64,000 bases of DNA from Acanthosepion esculentum (GCA_964036315.1 OZ038487.1:51475719-51539718), one strand, 5' to 3'. Shown: positions 35,156 to 47,000, numbered from the stretch's first letter. Made by a program: numbers and translations. The notes: a model not told the origin generated them from the letters alone.

Positions 35156-35307
35156 TAAAGACAAAAGGAAATTTTTTCTTAGTCACCATATATTGTCCTT
35201 TGATTTGCCTTGATAATGTCTATCATGGGACAAAATGCATTGGCTAAGGTAAGTTTTCCGCTTATTTTTATTCATATTGTACTTTTACAAATTTTAGTTA
35301 TATCAGA

Positions 35308-35310
<3 letters not shown>

Positions 35311-35363
<53 letters not shown>
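35311..35363. repeat. (TA)n microsatellite
   Basis: About 26 TA units. The flanking 35152-35310 and 35364-35640 have no recognised content. Confidence 0.97.
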
Positions 35364-35371
<8 letters not shown>

Positions 35372-35639
35372 TATTCATAGGTTGCTCCTCTTGGAGACTC
35401 ACCTACCTACAAAAGGACAATCTTACTCAGAGAAAGCTAAGCAGCCATTTTTCATTTGGATCACACATGGAGAACAAAGTTATCAGAATAAAACATTATC
35501 TCTCCATTACTTGTTCGAGTTCCTTAATTCAAAGTTTCAACTTAATTAAAGTGCTGAACAATATATATTGTCTGTTTGGTGGGGGGGTTCTTTTTTAAAT
35601 TCAAAGTAAGTTCTTACCTTCACTTTCTTGAATTAATAA

Positions 35640-35940
35640 TGAAGGAGGGTGTCACTATTCAATATTCGATCATAGCCAAGGACACATATTAAACATCAAG
35701 AAGAGACAGTTGAAATTTTTAGGGTACACAATGAAGAAAGAAGGCTTAGAAAATTTGATGCTCACAGGACAGATTGAAGGCAAGAGGGACAGATGAAAAC
35801 TACACACAACCTACCTAGCAGATCAAGGTTTAGGAGAGATTACAAAATACAAAATTTATTAAGTGCTACAAAATACAAGATATTGTGGGGAGTTATGATT
35901 GCCAACATCCTGGAGGGACACGGCATATAGAAGTAGAATG
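35640..35940 (+). mobile_element. LINE-A 3' coding remnant
   Basis: Reads RQLKFLGYTMKKEGLEN, then MLTGQIEGKRD, and after frameshifts a TKYKIY region with GGVMIANILEGHGI near the end. Same family as 17610-17950. Dead. Confidence 0.75.
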
Positions 35941-35999
35941 GTGATGACCTGAAATTGCAAGAATGATAGATTACAATTACTGTTCTTTCCGATTCTTGA

Positions 36000-36330
36000 A
36001 AGCAGTTTCTTTATAATTCCTATTCACTTTAAAACTTCCTTATTTCTCACACACTTCGACCATGATATTCCCAGCATTTATTGATATAACCACATTTTTA
36101 TAATTTTTTTTTTCCTTGCTGCTATATAGAAGTTTACAGAGTAAACCATCATTATTTTCTTTGTTAGAAGGGATATTTTTTGATCCCTTAATAGCTAGTT
36201 TCTGAAAGGCATATTCCGAACTACCTTCAGTTATCTTCATCACATTTTCTGTTGTCTGTTACCACACTACCCACATAGCTAAATTTCCATACCTGTTTCA
36301 TTCTGACATCCCTCATATGTAACTGACACT
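36000..36330 (-). mobile_element. LINE-A reverse-transcriptase remnant
   Basis: Minus strand from 36243 reads KITEGSSEYAFQKLAIKGSKN, in the position of the family's 'I----AF-KL' segment after the thumb, with AGNIMVEVCEK further on. It lies tail to tail with the plus-strand copy at 35640-35940 and next to a solo LTR. Confidence 0.5.
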
Positions 36331-36351
36331 TTGGGATGTCTCTGTTGTTAA

Positions 36352-36882
36352 TGTTAATTTTCTTGCTAATAGAATATACTTGAAAAACACGGTGGATAAA
36401 ATAAGTAAAGGTTTATTGTGCAAAACCAGTACAATAAGAAATAAGATAACAGTTATACACAAGGTCATTGCAAATCAATCCAGTAGTGATGCTACTATTG
36501 GAAGGTTGATAGTTCTTGCTTAAGTCTGAGTTGTACTCAACAGATCCCAGCTAGTGATATCTAGCTACCCCCTCACGAGGGTTGCATGTGGCACAAGGCT
36601 GGGTTTAACATGGGTTGGCTGAGCCCATAGGCTCGGCCAAAAATATTCCCTATTTGAACCCGTAAAAACAGCTTCAGGGACAGTCTATCTCCCCGAACGA
36701 GACTCTGCCCTTCAGCGAAGCCACGTCCAGGTTCCTCTCTGCCGGAAGGTAGAGAGTTCGACTGTCTAGCTGGAACAGATGCCAGATAGTCTCTGTAGTT
36801 CATTGACTTACAGCTACTTATAGTCAGTTACTAGCTATAGTGTAGTCACTCATGGGAGTGACAGGTTCATTCCATTACAACA
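36352..36882 (-). mobile_element. Solo LTR, 531 bp, exact 5-bp TSD
   Basis: In plus-strand terms it starts TGTTAA and ends CAACA, with GTTAA on both sides (36347-36351 and 36883-36887), an exact target-site duplication. A poly(A) signal AATAAA lies on the minus strand at 36412-36417, setting orientation. It pairs with the 298-bp copy at 45575-45872, which lacks an internal segment corresponding to roughly 36555-36780. The G+C-rich centre gives a minus-strand frame (36573-36803) that is LTR sequence. No internal retrotransposon domain flanks it. Confidence 0.9.
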
Positions 36883-37124
36883 GTTAACTTGAGCCAAAAT
36901 GATTGATTATCAATAAAAGTGACAAATATCTTTCCTTCAACTGAGCATATTCTGTCACCAAAGTATATTAGTGGGGCACCAAATGATGAATGATGACTAA
37001 CAGATACTAACAATAGTTCTAAAGGTGAGGTTGCTAATCATTACTCTATGGTAAGCATATCTTGTCTCTAATGATGTATATTAACATCTATCTAAAGTTC
37101 CAACAACATCATCCTGCAATGGCA

Positions 37125-37385
37125 GGACCAGAAAGAGAGAGATGAAATTTCTGGGAAATATAATGAAGAAAGAGGACTTGGAGAAATTGACACGCACAGG
37201 ACATACTGACAGACAGAAGGCAACAGTGAGTAGCTTACCTAAAAAGCTTATATAAATGGATAGCATAACAGAAACAGTGAAGGATAATAAGGGGTAAAAC
37301 ATTGCTAAGACCTACAAAGAATAGGAAGTTGTGGAGAGTCATTATCACACACATCCTGAAGGGACATAGCATAGAGAAGAACATT
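37125..37385 (+). mobile_element. LINE-A 3' coding remnant
   Basis: Reads REMKFLGNIMKKEDLEKLTRTG, with a YLKSLYKWIA segment and VVESHYHTHPEGT after frameshifts. Same family as 17610-17950. Confidence 0.75.
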
Positions 37386-37389
37386 ATAT

Positions 37390-38746
37390 AAAGTTGTTTT
37401 AAAAAATATAATTTAAAATGCATTGTCTATAACTCTGAGAAGAACCATTAACTTGCCCAATATACTTGACTTTCTTTATATTAACACATTTCAAGCAATC
37501 TTCAATCCTCATCACATGTAAATGAAAGAGACAATGGAAAATCGTTCATTAATATACCCTTTGGCCTAGTACTCAGGGGATTCCAGATTATACTATTGGA
37601 TTTGCCAAATACAGGTGGGTGGCCTCAGTAGTATATGTCATCAAAACAGATATTTTCATAAATATTTAAAATAAAGAAATAAAGTGAGCGAGGGAAAGTC
37701 AGAAGAACAGAAATGACGGTTTCACTTTCTAGAAAGTGAACATGTGTAAAATGAGCTAGATACCTTCTCTCTGATCCTGAAAAGGAAAACTAGCAGATGT
37801 GACAAAAGAATTCTTTGCACATACATCCAGCATGTCATATTGCAAGAGACTGTGTTTTACCCAAGCATTAAGAAAGCATCTTCTCTTCATTGCATCTCCC
37901 TGAAAAATATTCTCTATGCACACTAGGGTTCACTAACTGGCAGTTAAAGATCACATGTCTATTCAAGTGTGATAAATACTAGTTAGGGAAGAGGAAGGAA
38001 AATCACTCAAGAAAACCAAGGGGAGAGAACTTTGCTAAACTCATATCAAAGATAAAATCTGAAGAACAAATCAGCAAAAATATTTTGGTGGGGGTGCAGC
38101 AATTTTTGATGTAATCTGACTCTTGTAAATATAAAGCATAGCAGAAGGAGCCAAGTACTTCAGGGAGCAGTACAAGGAGTTGACTAATTTTCAAGAATCA
38201 TTAACAAGGGCTCATATATATGTGTTCTACTTCCACTGATGTTCAAAGCATGTTGAGTTTTGTTAAGACTGCTTAAGATCCAATGCCTTAATTTCCCACC
38301 TGCTCTATAAAGAAGAGGAAATTCTCAGTCAGATTATATCCAGAAGAGAATCAAGCATTTAACCATTTAAAATGATCAAGTCTCTATGCTTTTTCATGAA
38401 AATCTCATGATTGTCCTCAGCTAACTTTGAAACAGGGATATACTACTTCAATTCCTTGTTTTTTGTTTCAGTTACTGTTCAAACAAAGATAAAACATGGA
38501 TTGCCAGAAACTTTACTTCAGGGTGTCAGTGACCTGAATGTTTTGTTGAACTGGCATAACAATAGGCTGACATAGCAGAAATCAAAATCACAAATCCGTC
38601 TTTCAAATAGGACTTGCTCCAGCTTCCTATTATTTTCAAAAGTTTCGTTAAGATTATTGTCAAATCACCTGATAAACCAACCAAAACATAGTCAATTATA
38701 TCTCTCCATAACTTCTTTTTTCTTTAATATCAGTATGTTGTGAATT
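37390..38746. other. Stretch with nothing recognised
   Basis: No long frame, satellite, TA tract or match to the repeat families named here. It could hold old unclassified repeats. Confidence 0.5.
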
Positions 38747-39130
38747 ATATGGGTATGTGGCCAAGTGGGTAGAATGTTCATTTTCTGACCATGAAACCAG
38801 GGTTTGAATCTCACCATGGTTGATTTGTCAGGAAGGTGACTTCATGATATTATCAGTCTGGGGAGACAATCTTAGCATATGGAACCTTTGGAAGGTCTTG
38901 CAAACAATTCCATGGTTTAACTCATACCTTGTTAATAAAATTGGGTAGACAGAACTATTCAGAAGCTGCTGATGGTTGTGCTAGCATGAAGTCACAAATC
39001 ATTATGACTGAGAGTTTGATCATACTGGCCTTCTTCAAACCATTCAGCATAGATGCAGAGTAAACCACAGGGATGCTCTGAAAGGTGTTGAACAAACACA
39101 AATCTGCATGAGCAGGTGCTTCATCTGATA
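38747..39130 (+). mobile_element. tRNA-headed SINE (SINE-K), copy 1
   Basis: A box TGTGGCCAAGTGGGTAGAA, anticodon-arm-like segment, and B box GGGTTTGAATCTC, then a body shared with 40386-40735: ACCATGG, TTGTCAGGAA, GGTTGTGCTAGCA and a GAGTTTGATCATACTGGCC block. tRNA-like half is about 70 bp. Pol III-driven, non-autonomous. Confidence 0.75.
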
Positions 39131-39249
39131 GGTGTGCACAGAAACGTGTATTTGGCCATTATTTTGAACTGCTATGACTGTTCTTCAAAAAGGTATTGGT
39201 TTCCTGTTACCTCCTTTATAGTTTTTAATTAAACATGATGGTTGCCTAG

Positions 39250-39345
39250 GCAAGGTTAGAGAGCCTTGTCTACCCTATTATTTTACCAATAGCTGGAGGC
39301 AGTATAGAAGCATTTGCACCTTTCCCAACGATGTGAATGAAAACA
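39250..39345 (-). repeat. SINE tail module
   Basis: Minus strand: GTTGGGAAAGGTGC...CTCCAGCTATTGGTAAAATA, then AGGGTAGACAAGG. The same module occurs at 3966-4015, 39560-39625, 52600-52660 and, weaker, 61310-61400. Confidence 0.5.
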
Positions 39346-39559
39346 AACTGATTCCAATTTCCTCACAGATAGCCATTTCATCCACCATTAGTGATACTAA
39401 TCCAAACAAAACAGTAAAATGATATTTACAATGATGAAGATGATGATGATAGTTGTGATGGTGATAGGGATTAATGATGAAGGCTTAAACAAAGAAATTT
39501 TAAATAAAAAAATAAACTGATGATTTTTAAGACAGAGAATGGTTGTTGCCCAAGATTTG

Positions 39560-39625
39560 AGAATGCTAAATGAAGTAGGGGAGGGAAGGATTCATGCCTT
39601 TATCATGAGTATTAATATCGAAATG
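39560..39625 (-). repeat. SINE tail module
   Basis: Minus strand: TATTAATACTCATGATAAAGGC, then ATGAATCCTTCCCTCCCC. A second copy 300 bp from the one at 39250-39345, same orientation. Confidence 0.45.
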
Positions 39626-39747
39626 AACAAACTAGACTAGTGCAAAATTTTAAACTTTTCAAACATGGGTTCTGCACCAACGATCATTACTCTGCTGACA
39701 AATCGCACATAGAAATTAGCATAATATACATGGACAATTTCTGGGGT

Positions 39748-39760
39748 CTCTCTCTCTCTT

Positions 39761-39793
<33 letters not shown>
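39748..39793. repeat. (CT)n(TA)n compound microsatellite
   Basis: CT run passing into TA at the left edge of PLE-2 copy 2. Confidence 0.95.
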
Positions 39794-40735
<942 letters not shown>

Positions 40736-40746
40736 CCATCCAACAT

Positions 40747-40747
<1 letters not shown>

Positions 40748-40798
<51 letters not shown>
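40748..40798. repeat. (TA)n microsatellite
   Basis: TA run at the 3' end of the minus-strand SINE-H copy B. Confidence 0.97.
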
Positions 40799-40799
<1 letters not shown>

Positions 40800-40945
40800 T
40801 TGTCATCCACAGACAGACTGTTTCGCTGTTTCACAGCTCATCAGTGTGGCTAGACATCCGGTTGCCTTTAGTTAGGATCGAAACCCAACTGAATTGGCGT
40901 CAGTCGGAACTTCTACCACTAAGCCGTTGGCTCACAGCAGGGATG
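40799..40945 (-). mobile_element. tRNA-headed SINE with 3' hammerhead (SINE-H, copy B)
   Basis: Minus strand: A box GGCTTAGTGGTAGAAG, B box TTGGGTTTCGATCC, body, intact 43-nt hammerhead, then (TA)n. Very similar to copy A at 2760-2905 from the A box onward. Confidence 0.8.
40807..40849 (-). ncRNA. Hammerhead ribozyme, type I, complete core
   Basis: Minus strand: CCACA (40849-40845), CTGATGA (40844-40838), stem II GCTG/CAGC, GAA, ACAG/CTGT, cleavage triplet GTC ending at 40812, then TGTGG (40811-40807). Every base of this 43-nt motif matches copy A. Outer GTC/GAC pairing (40855-40853 with 40804-40802) is also kept. Confidence 0.85.
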
Positions 40946-41227
40946 AAGGTGAATTTTATCGTGTTTATTTTTAGATTTAGATAAACACACAGTGACTGAC
41001 AGTGACTCAATTCTGCCGAAGAGTCATACTATATTTGCTTAAATAGTCACTGTTTACAAACTCACACCTCAAACCAAACCATATATGTATATATACTAGC
41101 TGAATTACTTGAGCCTTGCTGCATGTCACACATTTGTCTGTAAGAAAATGATGATTGATTTTAAATCATTGTTATAATTTGTGGAGAAAAATAATGCATT
41201 TCTATATTACTCACTAATCTTACTGAC

Positions 41228-41345
41228 ATGATCTTCATCTTCTGGTTTTCTCCGTCTATATTTTTGATAGGAGACATTCCCTTGTTCAAATTTAAATTTA
41301 ATTTAAATGAAAGGGAAAAAAATTTTCAGTGGGTGAGAAATGCAA
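41228..41345. repeat. Direct duplicate carrying the empty MITE site
   Basis: Matches 41525-41715 once the MITE there is removed. Landmarks: ATCTTCTG, TTTCTCC, ATTCCCTTGTTCAAATTTAA, ATTTAATTTAAA. The site corresponding to the insertion is the TA at 41259-41260. Confidence 0.8.
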
Positions 41346-41568
41346 AAACAGCTTGATCTGACCCCTTTGATATGTATTTGATGCAATACTTGATTGAATG
41401 AATTAATGAGCAGATTTCAACATTGATATGACAGATGAATTGTCACAACAAATATGTATTGTAAGCCACTAGCCACCGATTGGTAGTTTCTTACTCAACG
41501 TGATGTCCATATTGTCTCATTTTGATCTTGCCAATGTGACCTCCATCTTCTGACTTTCTCCTTCTATA

Positions 41569-41645
41569 CAGGGTGTCCATAAAGTTTGTGTGCACTTTAA
41601 AGTTATAAATTTTTTAAAGTGCACACAAACTTTATGGACATCCTG
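41569..41645. mobile_element. 77-bp palindromic mariner MITE
   Basis: Starts CAGGGTGTCCATAAAG and ends with its near-exact reverse complement. Arms are about 33 bp with one mismatch and the spacer is about 10 bp, so it is almost entirely terminal repeat. TA flanks both ends (41567-41568 and 41646-41647), as expected for mariner target duplication. Confidence 0.92.
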
Positions 41646-41969
41646 TATTTTGGTTAGGAGTCATTCCCTTGTTCAAATTTAAATTTAATTTAAACCAAAG
41701 GGAAAAAACTTTCAATGGTGGGTTTGTGCTCCCCAGGGACTCCTTTTTATCAAAATGCAACATAGTTATCCAAGTACCATGGAATACATATGGTTGTTGG
41801 GGTACATATTGTTGTTGTTTCTTCTATCTCCAAATCCCTAGGAAGAGTTTGATAATATACAAACAGACAGACAGACAGAGGCTATAACTTTATATATATA
41901 TATAATGATGAATGTATATAAATGTACATCCATATACCTCTTAACATTGATCTATTTGCTTTTACACAA

Positions 41970-41974
<5 letters not shown>

Positions 41975-42019
<45 letters not shown>
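41975..42019. repeat. (TA)n microsatellite
   Basis: About 22 TA units. The surroundings to 42420 hold no recognised gene. Confidence 0.96.
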
Positions 42020-42022
<3 letters not shown>

Positions 42023-42424
42023 TAAAATAATATTGAAGTATAAAATTGTGAAATTTCTGCCTGAAATCGTGATGGTCATCAAAGTTGTATTGAAAGACGA
42101 AAAGGAAATGAAATGACCAACAGCTTAAAGGCATGGTTTAATGGACACAGTCAGATCAAAGAGAATATATTGGATCTATATTGAAGGGCAAATATGTGTG
42201 CAAATCAAGGAAGTTGTCAGCAAATAAAATTAATTTTGTCACACAAGACATTTAGAAGTCAATTTGTTTTCAAACATAAAGCTAACAAGTTTACCACTTG
42301 TATTCACACACAGTTTTTGCTTTTATCTCTTTTCACAATAAATATGTTTATTGCACACACAAACACATACATATACATCTTATATCAGTATATTCCAAAC
42401 ATGTATATATATGTATGTATGAGG

Positions 42425-42425
<1 letters not shown>

Positions 42426-42456
<31 letters not shown>
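42426..42456. repeat. (TA)n microsatellite
   Basis: TA run of about 15 units. Confidence 0.93.
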
Positions 42457-42461
<5 letters not shown>

Positions 42462-42583
42462 GGCTGCTAGTTATTATTAGGAAGGGTTAGTCTCCCAGAA
42501 CATTTATTGGTGTCGAAATGAGTTTGATTCTAACAGTTCCACAATTATGGTTCTCTCTCAGACAAAAGTCAGTTAAGTAAATA

Positions 42584-42587
42584 TCTT

Positions 42588-42658
<71 letters not shown>
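42584..42658. repeat. (CT)n(TA)n compound microsatellite
   Basis: About 12 CT units then about 23 TA units. Confidence 0.96.
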
Positions 42659-42666
<8 letters not shown>

Positions 42667-42716
42667 GCATAAGAAACTTTTTAGGCATCATCAGAAAAAG
42701 TAGATAAGTAAAATTG

Positions 42717-42718
<2 letters not shown>

Positions 42719-42769
<51 letters not shown>
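42719..42769. repeat. (TA)n microsatellite
   Basis: TA run. The 60-bp insert between this and the previous run has AGGCATCATCAG, another possible eroded PLE terminus. Confidence 0.96.
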
Positions 42770-42770
<1 letters not shown>

Positions 42771-42937
42771 CACAAAAAACAAATTCTTTAATAATAACTT
42801 ATGAAAGTCTAAATTACTGGGCTGTTGAACAGTTTACATTTAAAATTTCATCGAAAACCAAGAAAATGGTTTGAAATATTGAAAAAAACAAACAAAACAT
42901 CTTTAGCAAAAAATTTCATTGGTTTTTTAACCAAACT

Positions 42938-42945
<8 letters not shown>
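42770..42945. mobile_element. PLE-3 terminal unit, copy 2
   Basis: Shares AAAACCAAGAAAATGGTTTG, AATATTGAAA and GGTTTTTTAACCAAAC with the right half of 14060-14420, in order. (TA)n bounds both ends. AACCA/TGGTT forms a hairpin followed by TGAAATATT, similar to the eroded ribozyme layout of PLE-2. Confidence 0.5.

Positions 42946-42992
<47 letters not shown>
42945..42992. repeat. (TA)n microsatellite
   Basis: About 24 TA units. Confidence 0.97.
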
Positions 42993-42994
<2 letters not shown>

Positions 42995-43084
42995 CATTTT
43001 ATAACTCCAGTCTGATGAGACAGTTGGCTGTATGAAATAAATTATTACCAAACTCTTTAATGATGTATTGAGTATTTAATATAT

Positions 43085-43205
43085 ACACAGTGGAGATTAT
43101 AAATTGTCTCCCCAGAGACAAAAACAGATAGTTGCCCATATTCAGTTTATGTGATGATTTAGTTCAGTACTGACTACTATGATATACTACTTTACATCAG
43201 AAACA
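43085..43205. repeat. Direct repeat pair with 43655-43770, left copy
   Basis: ATTATAAATTGTCTC, CAGACTAC-like and ACTATGATATA blocks appear in the same order about 570 bp downstream. Class unknown. Confidence 0.65.
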
Positions 43206-43424
43206 AAAAAAAAATATTTTTTAGGCTTTTTTAACAGATATGAATAGAAACATTTATTTTAATTAATTTTAATTTAGCTCAGTGTCATTTGCACACCAAC
43301 CCTCATTTAAACCCTTGATTATCATTGAGCACCTGGAACTCTTCACTAACCTCTAGAGGGTCTCTCTGACCCTGTTTGATGATCCCTGCTCTAGAATAAT
43401 CACTAAAAAAAATTTGTGCTTCAT

Positions 43425-43532
43425 TATCCAATTACCACCTTTATCTTTCACTTACCTGTGTAAAGATTGTATTGACTGTCCAATTTACACCTTTGTCTTT
43501 GCAAGGCTTACCTATGTAAAAATTGTAGTTTG
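43425..43532. repeat. Two-copy tandem duplication, about 55 bp
   Basis: CCAATTACCACCTTTATCTT...TACCTGTGTAAAGATTGTA is followed by a diverged second copy ending CTATGTAAAAATTGTA. Confidence 0.65.
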
Positions 43533-44519
43533 GTTACTTTCATGTCTTTAGCTAATGATCTAGATATTCTGACTTTTTCTCTCTGTTTACAACTCAAAAT
43601 ATTTTCTTACTGGTCAGTCAAGTTGTGGTGGTAGTCTAAAGTAAATAGATGAAGAGTGGAAATTATAAATTGTCTCTCCTAGACCAAAACAGGTGGAATT
43701 GTTTATATTCAATTTATATGACTATTTATTTCAGTATCAACCACTATGATATATGATTTTACAACATAAACCTAGAGCATTCAACAGTTGTTCAATATTT
43801 GCACCAAAGTGAAAAGTCAAAGGACACACAAATGAATTCTATACAAGCTGAAGAAAAAAACATTTAAAAAAAAAATTGTTGTTGTTATGTCTAAGCATCT
43901 TTTGTACAAGAAAAAAACAATCCATTTCCAATTTTATGACCGGATTTATTTCATTCAATTAAAAGCTGGTGTTTTTCTTAGGCCACTCAAAAATTTGAAA
44001 CCAAAAAAGACCTACCAAATATGCTGTCAACTCAGTGTAAAATGTCCAAGCAACTTGATTTCATTGCCTTCTATACTTTTCTACTGATTTCCATGCAGCT
44101 TTTTATCTGTTTGTGAGTTAAATTATTATTTGTGAGTTCACTTATCCCATTAAAAATTGACAGCTACAATTAAGTTTTTCGTTTTTATAAGTACAATTTC
44201 AATTCAAAATTAGTATCCATTTATATGTGAGCTTAAAATCATTTAGGACAAATAAATTATAGTCTTCTTTGTCAAGCTTTACAAGAAGATCTTATTTCCA
44301 TTCTATTTTCAAATAGTCCATGAGAGATGGGTAATTCACCCATCTTTATGTTGTAGACTCTTCTGGTAATATAAAAAAAATGTTACACTCAAAATTTCTG
44401 ATGTTGGGCCATTAAAATATGGATTTTTGAAACTGGTAAGGCTGAGAACATTTCAGCTTCTTTCTAACAATGTGCGTGTGTATGTTAACCATTATCCCTG
44501 TGTATGTGACTTCATTTAC
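43533..44519. other. Stretch with nothing recognised beyond the right direct-repeat copy
   Basis: 43655-43770 is the right copy of the direct repeat above. The rest is A+T-rich with no supported gene. Confidence 0.45.
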
Positions 44520-44735
44520 TGTGCAAAAAGTTTATCCTGCCACTGAAGATAACTTTTATTCCTGAATTTGAATTTGTTTGAATTTCATAGTCGTGTTGTC
44601 ATATCCTGCTATGACAACAGAAAACACCTTTGAGTGAAATTAACAATGAGGTTACTGCAACTGAGAGATCTTGAAAAAGAATGCAGTAGAAAGGGAAGTA
44701 ATATAAATAATGCAGAGTTTTAAAGGTTAATATGG
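44520..44735. repeat. Dispersed repeat R2, copy 2
   Basis: Shares TGTTGTCATATCCTGCTATG and AATAATGCAGAGTT-type blocks with 7020-7225. Confidence 0.6.
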
Positions 44736-44834
44736 GCTTCTTGACATTCTAAAAATTGTATCAGTCTTTGATATGATGATTTTTTCATGCTGTTATGATT
44801 TTAACAGAACTTGCAGAAATTTTATTACTCCCCA

Positions 44835-45520
44835 GATCTCATGTCCTCAACTGAGTGGAGTGACTACATGAAATCAATAGCTGAATCTACTGCAAGGAAA
44901 TTTGGGTCACTGTACCAATTTTTCTTGTCAGAATCCATCTTGCACATTTACAAATCTACTATTTAACTGTGCATTGAATACTGCTGCCATATCTGGTCTG
45001 GTGTTCCTGCTATTCATCTCCAGGTTCTTGACAAAATCCAAACAAGGATCTGTAATATAACTGATTCTGACCAGGCATCTCAACTTCAGTCATTTTCTCA
45101 CCGATGTGGTGTGGCTTCCCTCTGTCTTTTCTACAAATATTTTCATGGCAACTGCTCTGACAAGCTTTTTTCCCTAGTGCCCTGACTACATGAATTTAAG
45201 CATGCTACTAGATTGGCATTAGGTTCCCACCCTTTCACTATTAAAATAAATAAATACAACTGCTACAGTTTCTTTTCTCACACTTTCCACCTGTGGAACT
45301 CCTTTCCATTTACTTGCTTCCCTGATAACTACAATCTTCAAAAATTTAAATTGCAATGACAACTACCATCTTCAGTCTTCTTGAATACTGTTCATCTTAT
45401 ACCCTTTCCTCCATCACCCTCTATATCCAGTTTTTTCTCTCACTTTCACACCCGGTAGCCCTGCATACTAGTAGCATTTCCGCCTTACATGGAGTGAAAT
45501 GATTAAAAAAAAACTCCATC
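44835..45520 (+). pseudogene. LINE-B reverse transcriptase C-terminal region and 3' tail
   Basis: Plus strand reads, with one in-frame stop, STARKFGSLYQFFLSESILH, CIEYCCHIWSGVPAIHL, LDKIQTRICNITDSDQ, VASLCLFYKYFHGNCSDKLF, then FFSHTFHLWNSFPF. It is the closing part of a LINE RT ORF. The 3' tail TGGAGTGAAATGATTAAAAA marks the element end and recurs at 51285-51395, 57850-58670 and 62060-62750. 5'-truncated and dead. Confidence 0.85.
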
Positions 45521-45574
45521 AATAGAACCATTATTAATCTGAAGATGTACCTTCTTTGGGATGAAACATATAAC

Positions 45575-45872
45575 TGATGTAATGGAATAACCTGTCACCC
45601 CCATGATTGACTACACTATAGGTAGTAACTGACTATAAGCAGCTGTAAGTCAACAGACTACAGAGTCTAGCTGGGATCTGTTGAGTATGATTCAGATTTA
45701 CGTGAGAACTACCGACCTTCCAATAGTAGCACTCACTACTGGATTGACTTGCGATGACATTGTGCATAACTGTTACCTTTATTCTTATTGTATTGGCTTT
45801 TACAATAAACCATTACTTATTTTATCCACCTTGTTTTTCAAGTATATATTCCTATTAGCACGGAATATAACA
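45575..45872 (+). mobile_element. Solo LTR, 298 bp, internally deleted relative of 36352-36882
   Basis: Starts TGATGTAATGG and ends ATAACA. Flanks are ATAAC (45570-45574) and ATTAC (45873-45877), a 5-bp duplication with one mismatch. A poly(A) signal AATAAA is at 45804-45809. Compared with the 531-bp copy it lacks about 230 bp; the deletion junction CTAGCTGGGATCTGTT matches two near-repeats in the long copy, suggesting deletion between them. Confidence 0.85.
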
Positions 45873-46004
45873 ATTACAAAGCAGCTTTTTCAATTTTGTT
45901 GTCCTGTAGCCAGATATATATATATATGTTTTTTACATTTTATAACAACTCAGTAAGAATCTGATAATACCTGCTTATATCATATCTACTGTTTACTACT
46001 TAAC

Positions 46005-46615
46005 ATCAACAGTGCAAATTGCTACAAAACCGCAATATCAACCCTGAAAACTTGAGTCATGTTCTTAAACATTTTTGTCAGCTCAAAACTTTCATATGGA
46101 TCCCATGAATGGCACAAATCCATTCAGAAATATTTAAACTTTCAACTGTATGCAACTGCTTTCTAAGATCAATATTTAAAAATGGCTTTTGGTGAGTGAA
46201 GCCTGAGGGTTTTGGCGAAAACCATCCTTCTTTGAACATTGTGAACTGATGCTACAAAATCTCAAAGAAAGGACTATACTAAATAGAAGAAACAACATCT
46301 CTTAAAGACTGCCAACAGCAGCAACAACTAAAGTGAATTGCACATGTAACTTGAAGAAAAAATAAGGACATAATCATAATCAAGATGTTGACATTGCACA
46401 CTACTTCAAATAAAAGTTTAGGAAGGAAACCCCCATCAATACTGGAAAGAGCGATAACAGCTACTGAAGTTGAGAAACCTATTTTCTTGAAAAAATGTAA
46501 TAAGAGAAAGATTTTATAAATTTCAATTAAAATCAGCATTGGTTGTTCCGTCAGTGACTGCCAAATGTCTCCTTGTAAGGAAATGGTTAACATTACCATT
46601 ACCATTGTTTTCAAA
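46005..46615 (+). mobile_element. LINE-D remnant, longest copy
   Basis: Shares GTTTTTGTCAG-like, GTGAAGCCTGAGGG, CAACAGCAGCAACAACTAAA and ATAATCAAGATGTTGACATT with 5070-5590. Frame is broken. It ends with GTAAGGAAATGGTTAACATT and is followed within 50 bp by a second, shorter copy. Confidence 0.6.
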
Positions 46616-46659
46616 GGAAAACCAAAACATTTGAAGTCATTGTTCACTTTTATTTTGTT

Positions 46660-47000
46660 AATTCATTTTGTTGAACATTGCTGACTGGTGCTACAGATTC
46701 AAAGACAAAGAACTGTACCAAATAACAGAAGACATATTACTTGAGGACTACCAACAGCGGCAACAATTAAAATGGATAGCACATGTAACTTGTAGAGATA
46801 ATAATGGTATAATCAAGATGTTGATGTTGAAATTGTTTAAAATAATGAACGATAACAGCTACGGGACCTGAGAAACCTATTTTCCTGAAAAATTGTTTTA
46901 AGAAAAAGATTTTATAAATTTTAACCAAAAGCAATACTGGCAGCTCAGCTAATGAAAGCTAAGTGATTCCCTGTAGGGAATCAGTTAATATTACTATTAC
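46660..47000 (+). pseudogene. LINE-D reverse-transcriptase tail, best frame
   Basis: A 67-codon frame (46668-46871) reads DWCYRFKDKELYQITEDI, then QLKWIAHVTCRDNNGIIKML. The CYRFKDKELY and QLKWIAHVTRRDNN segments fit the end of a LINE RT ORF. 5'-truncated. The two LINE-D copies in tandem (46005-46615 and this) look like a partial duplication. Confidence 0.65.

Noticed and set aside
36573..36803. 76-codon minus-strand protein with charged residues
   Set aside because: Lies wholly within the solo LTR; absent from the shorter LTR copy and not expected to be translated.
46279..46647. 122-codon minus-strand frame
   Set aside because: It is antisense to LINE-D coding sequence, which explains the open frame.
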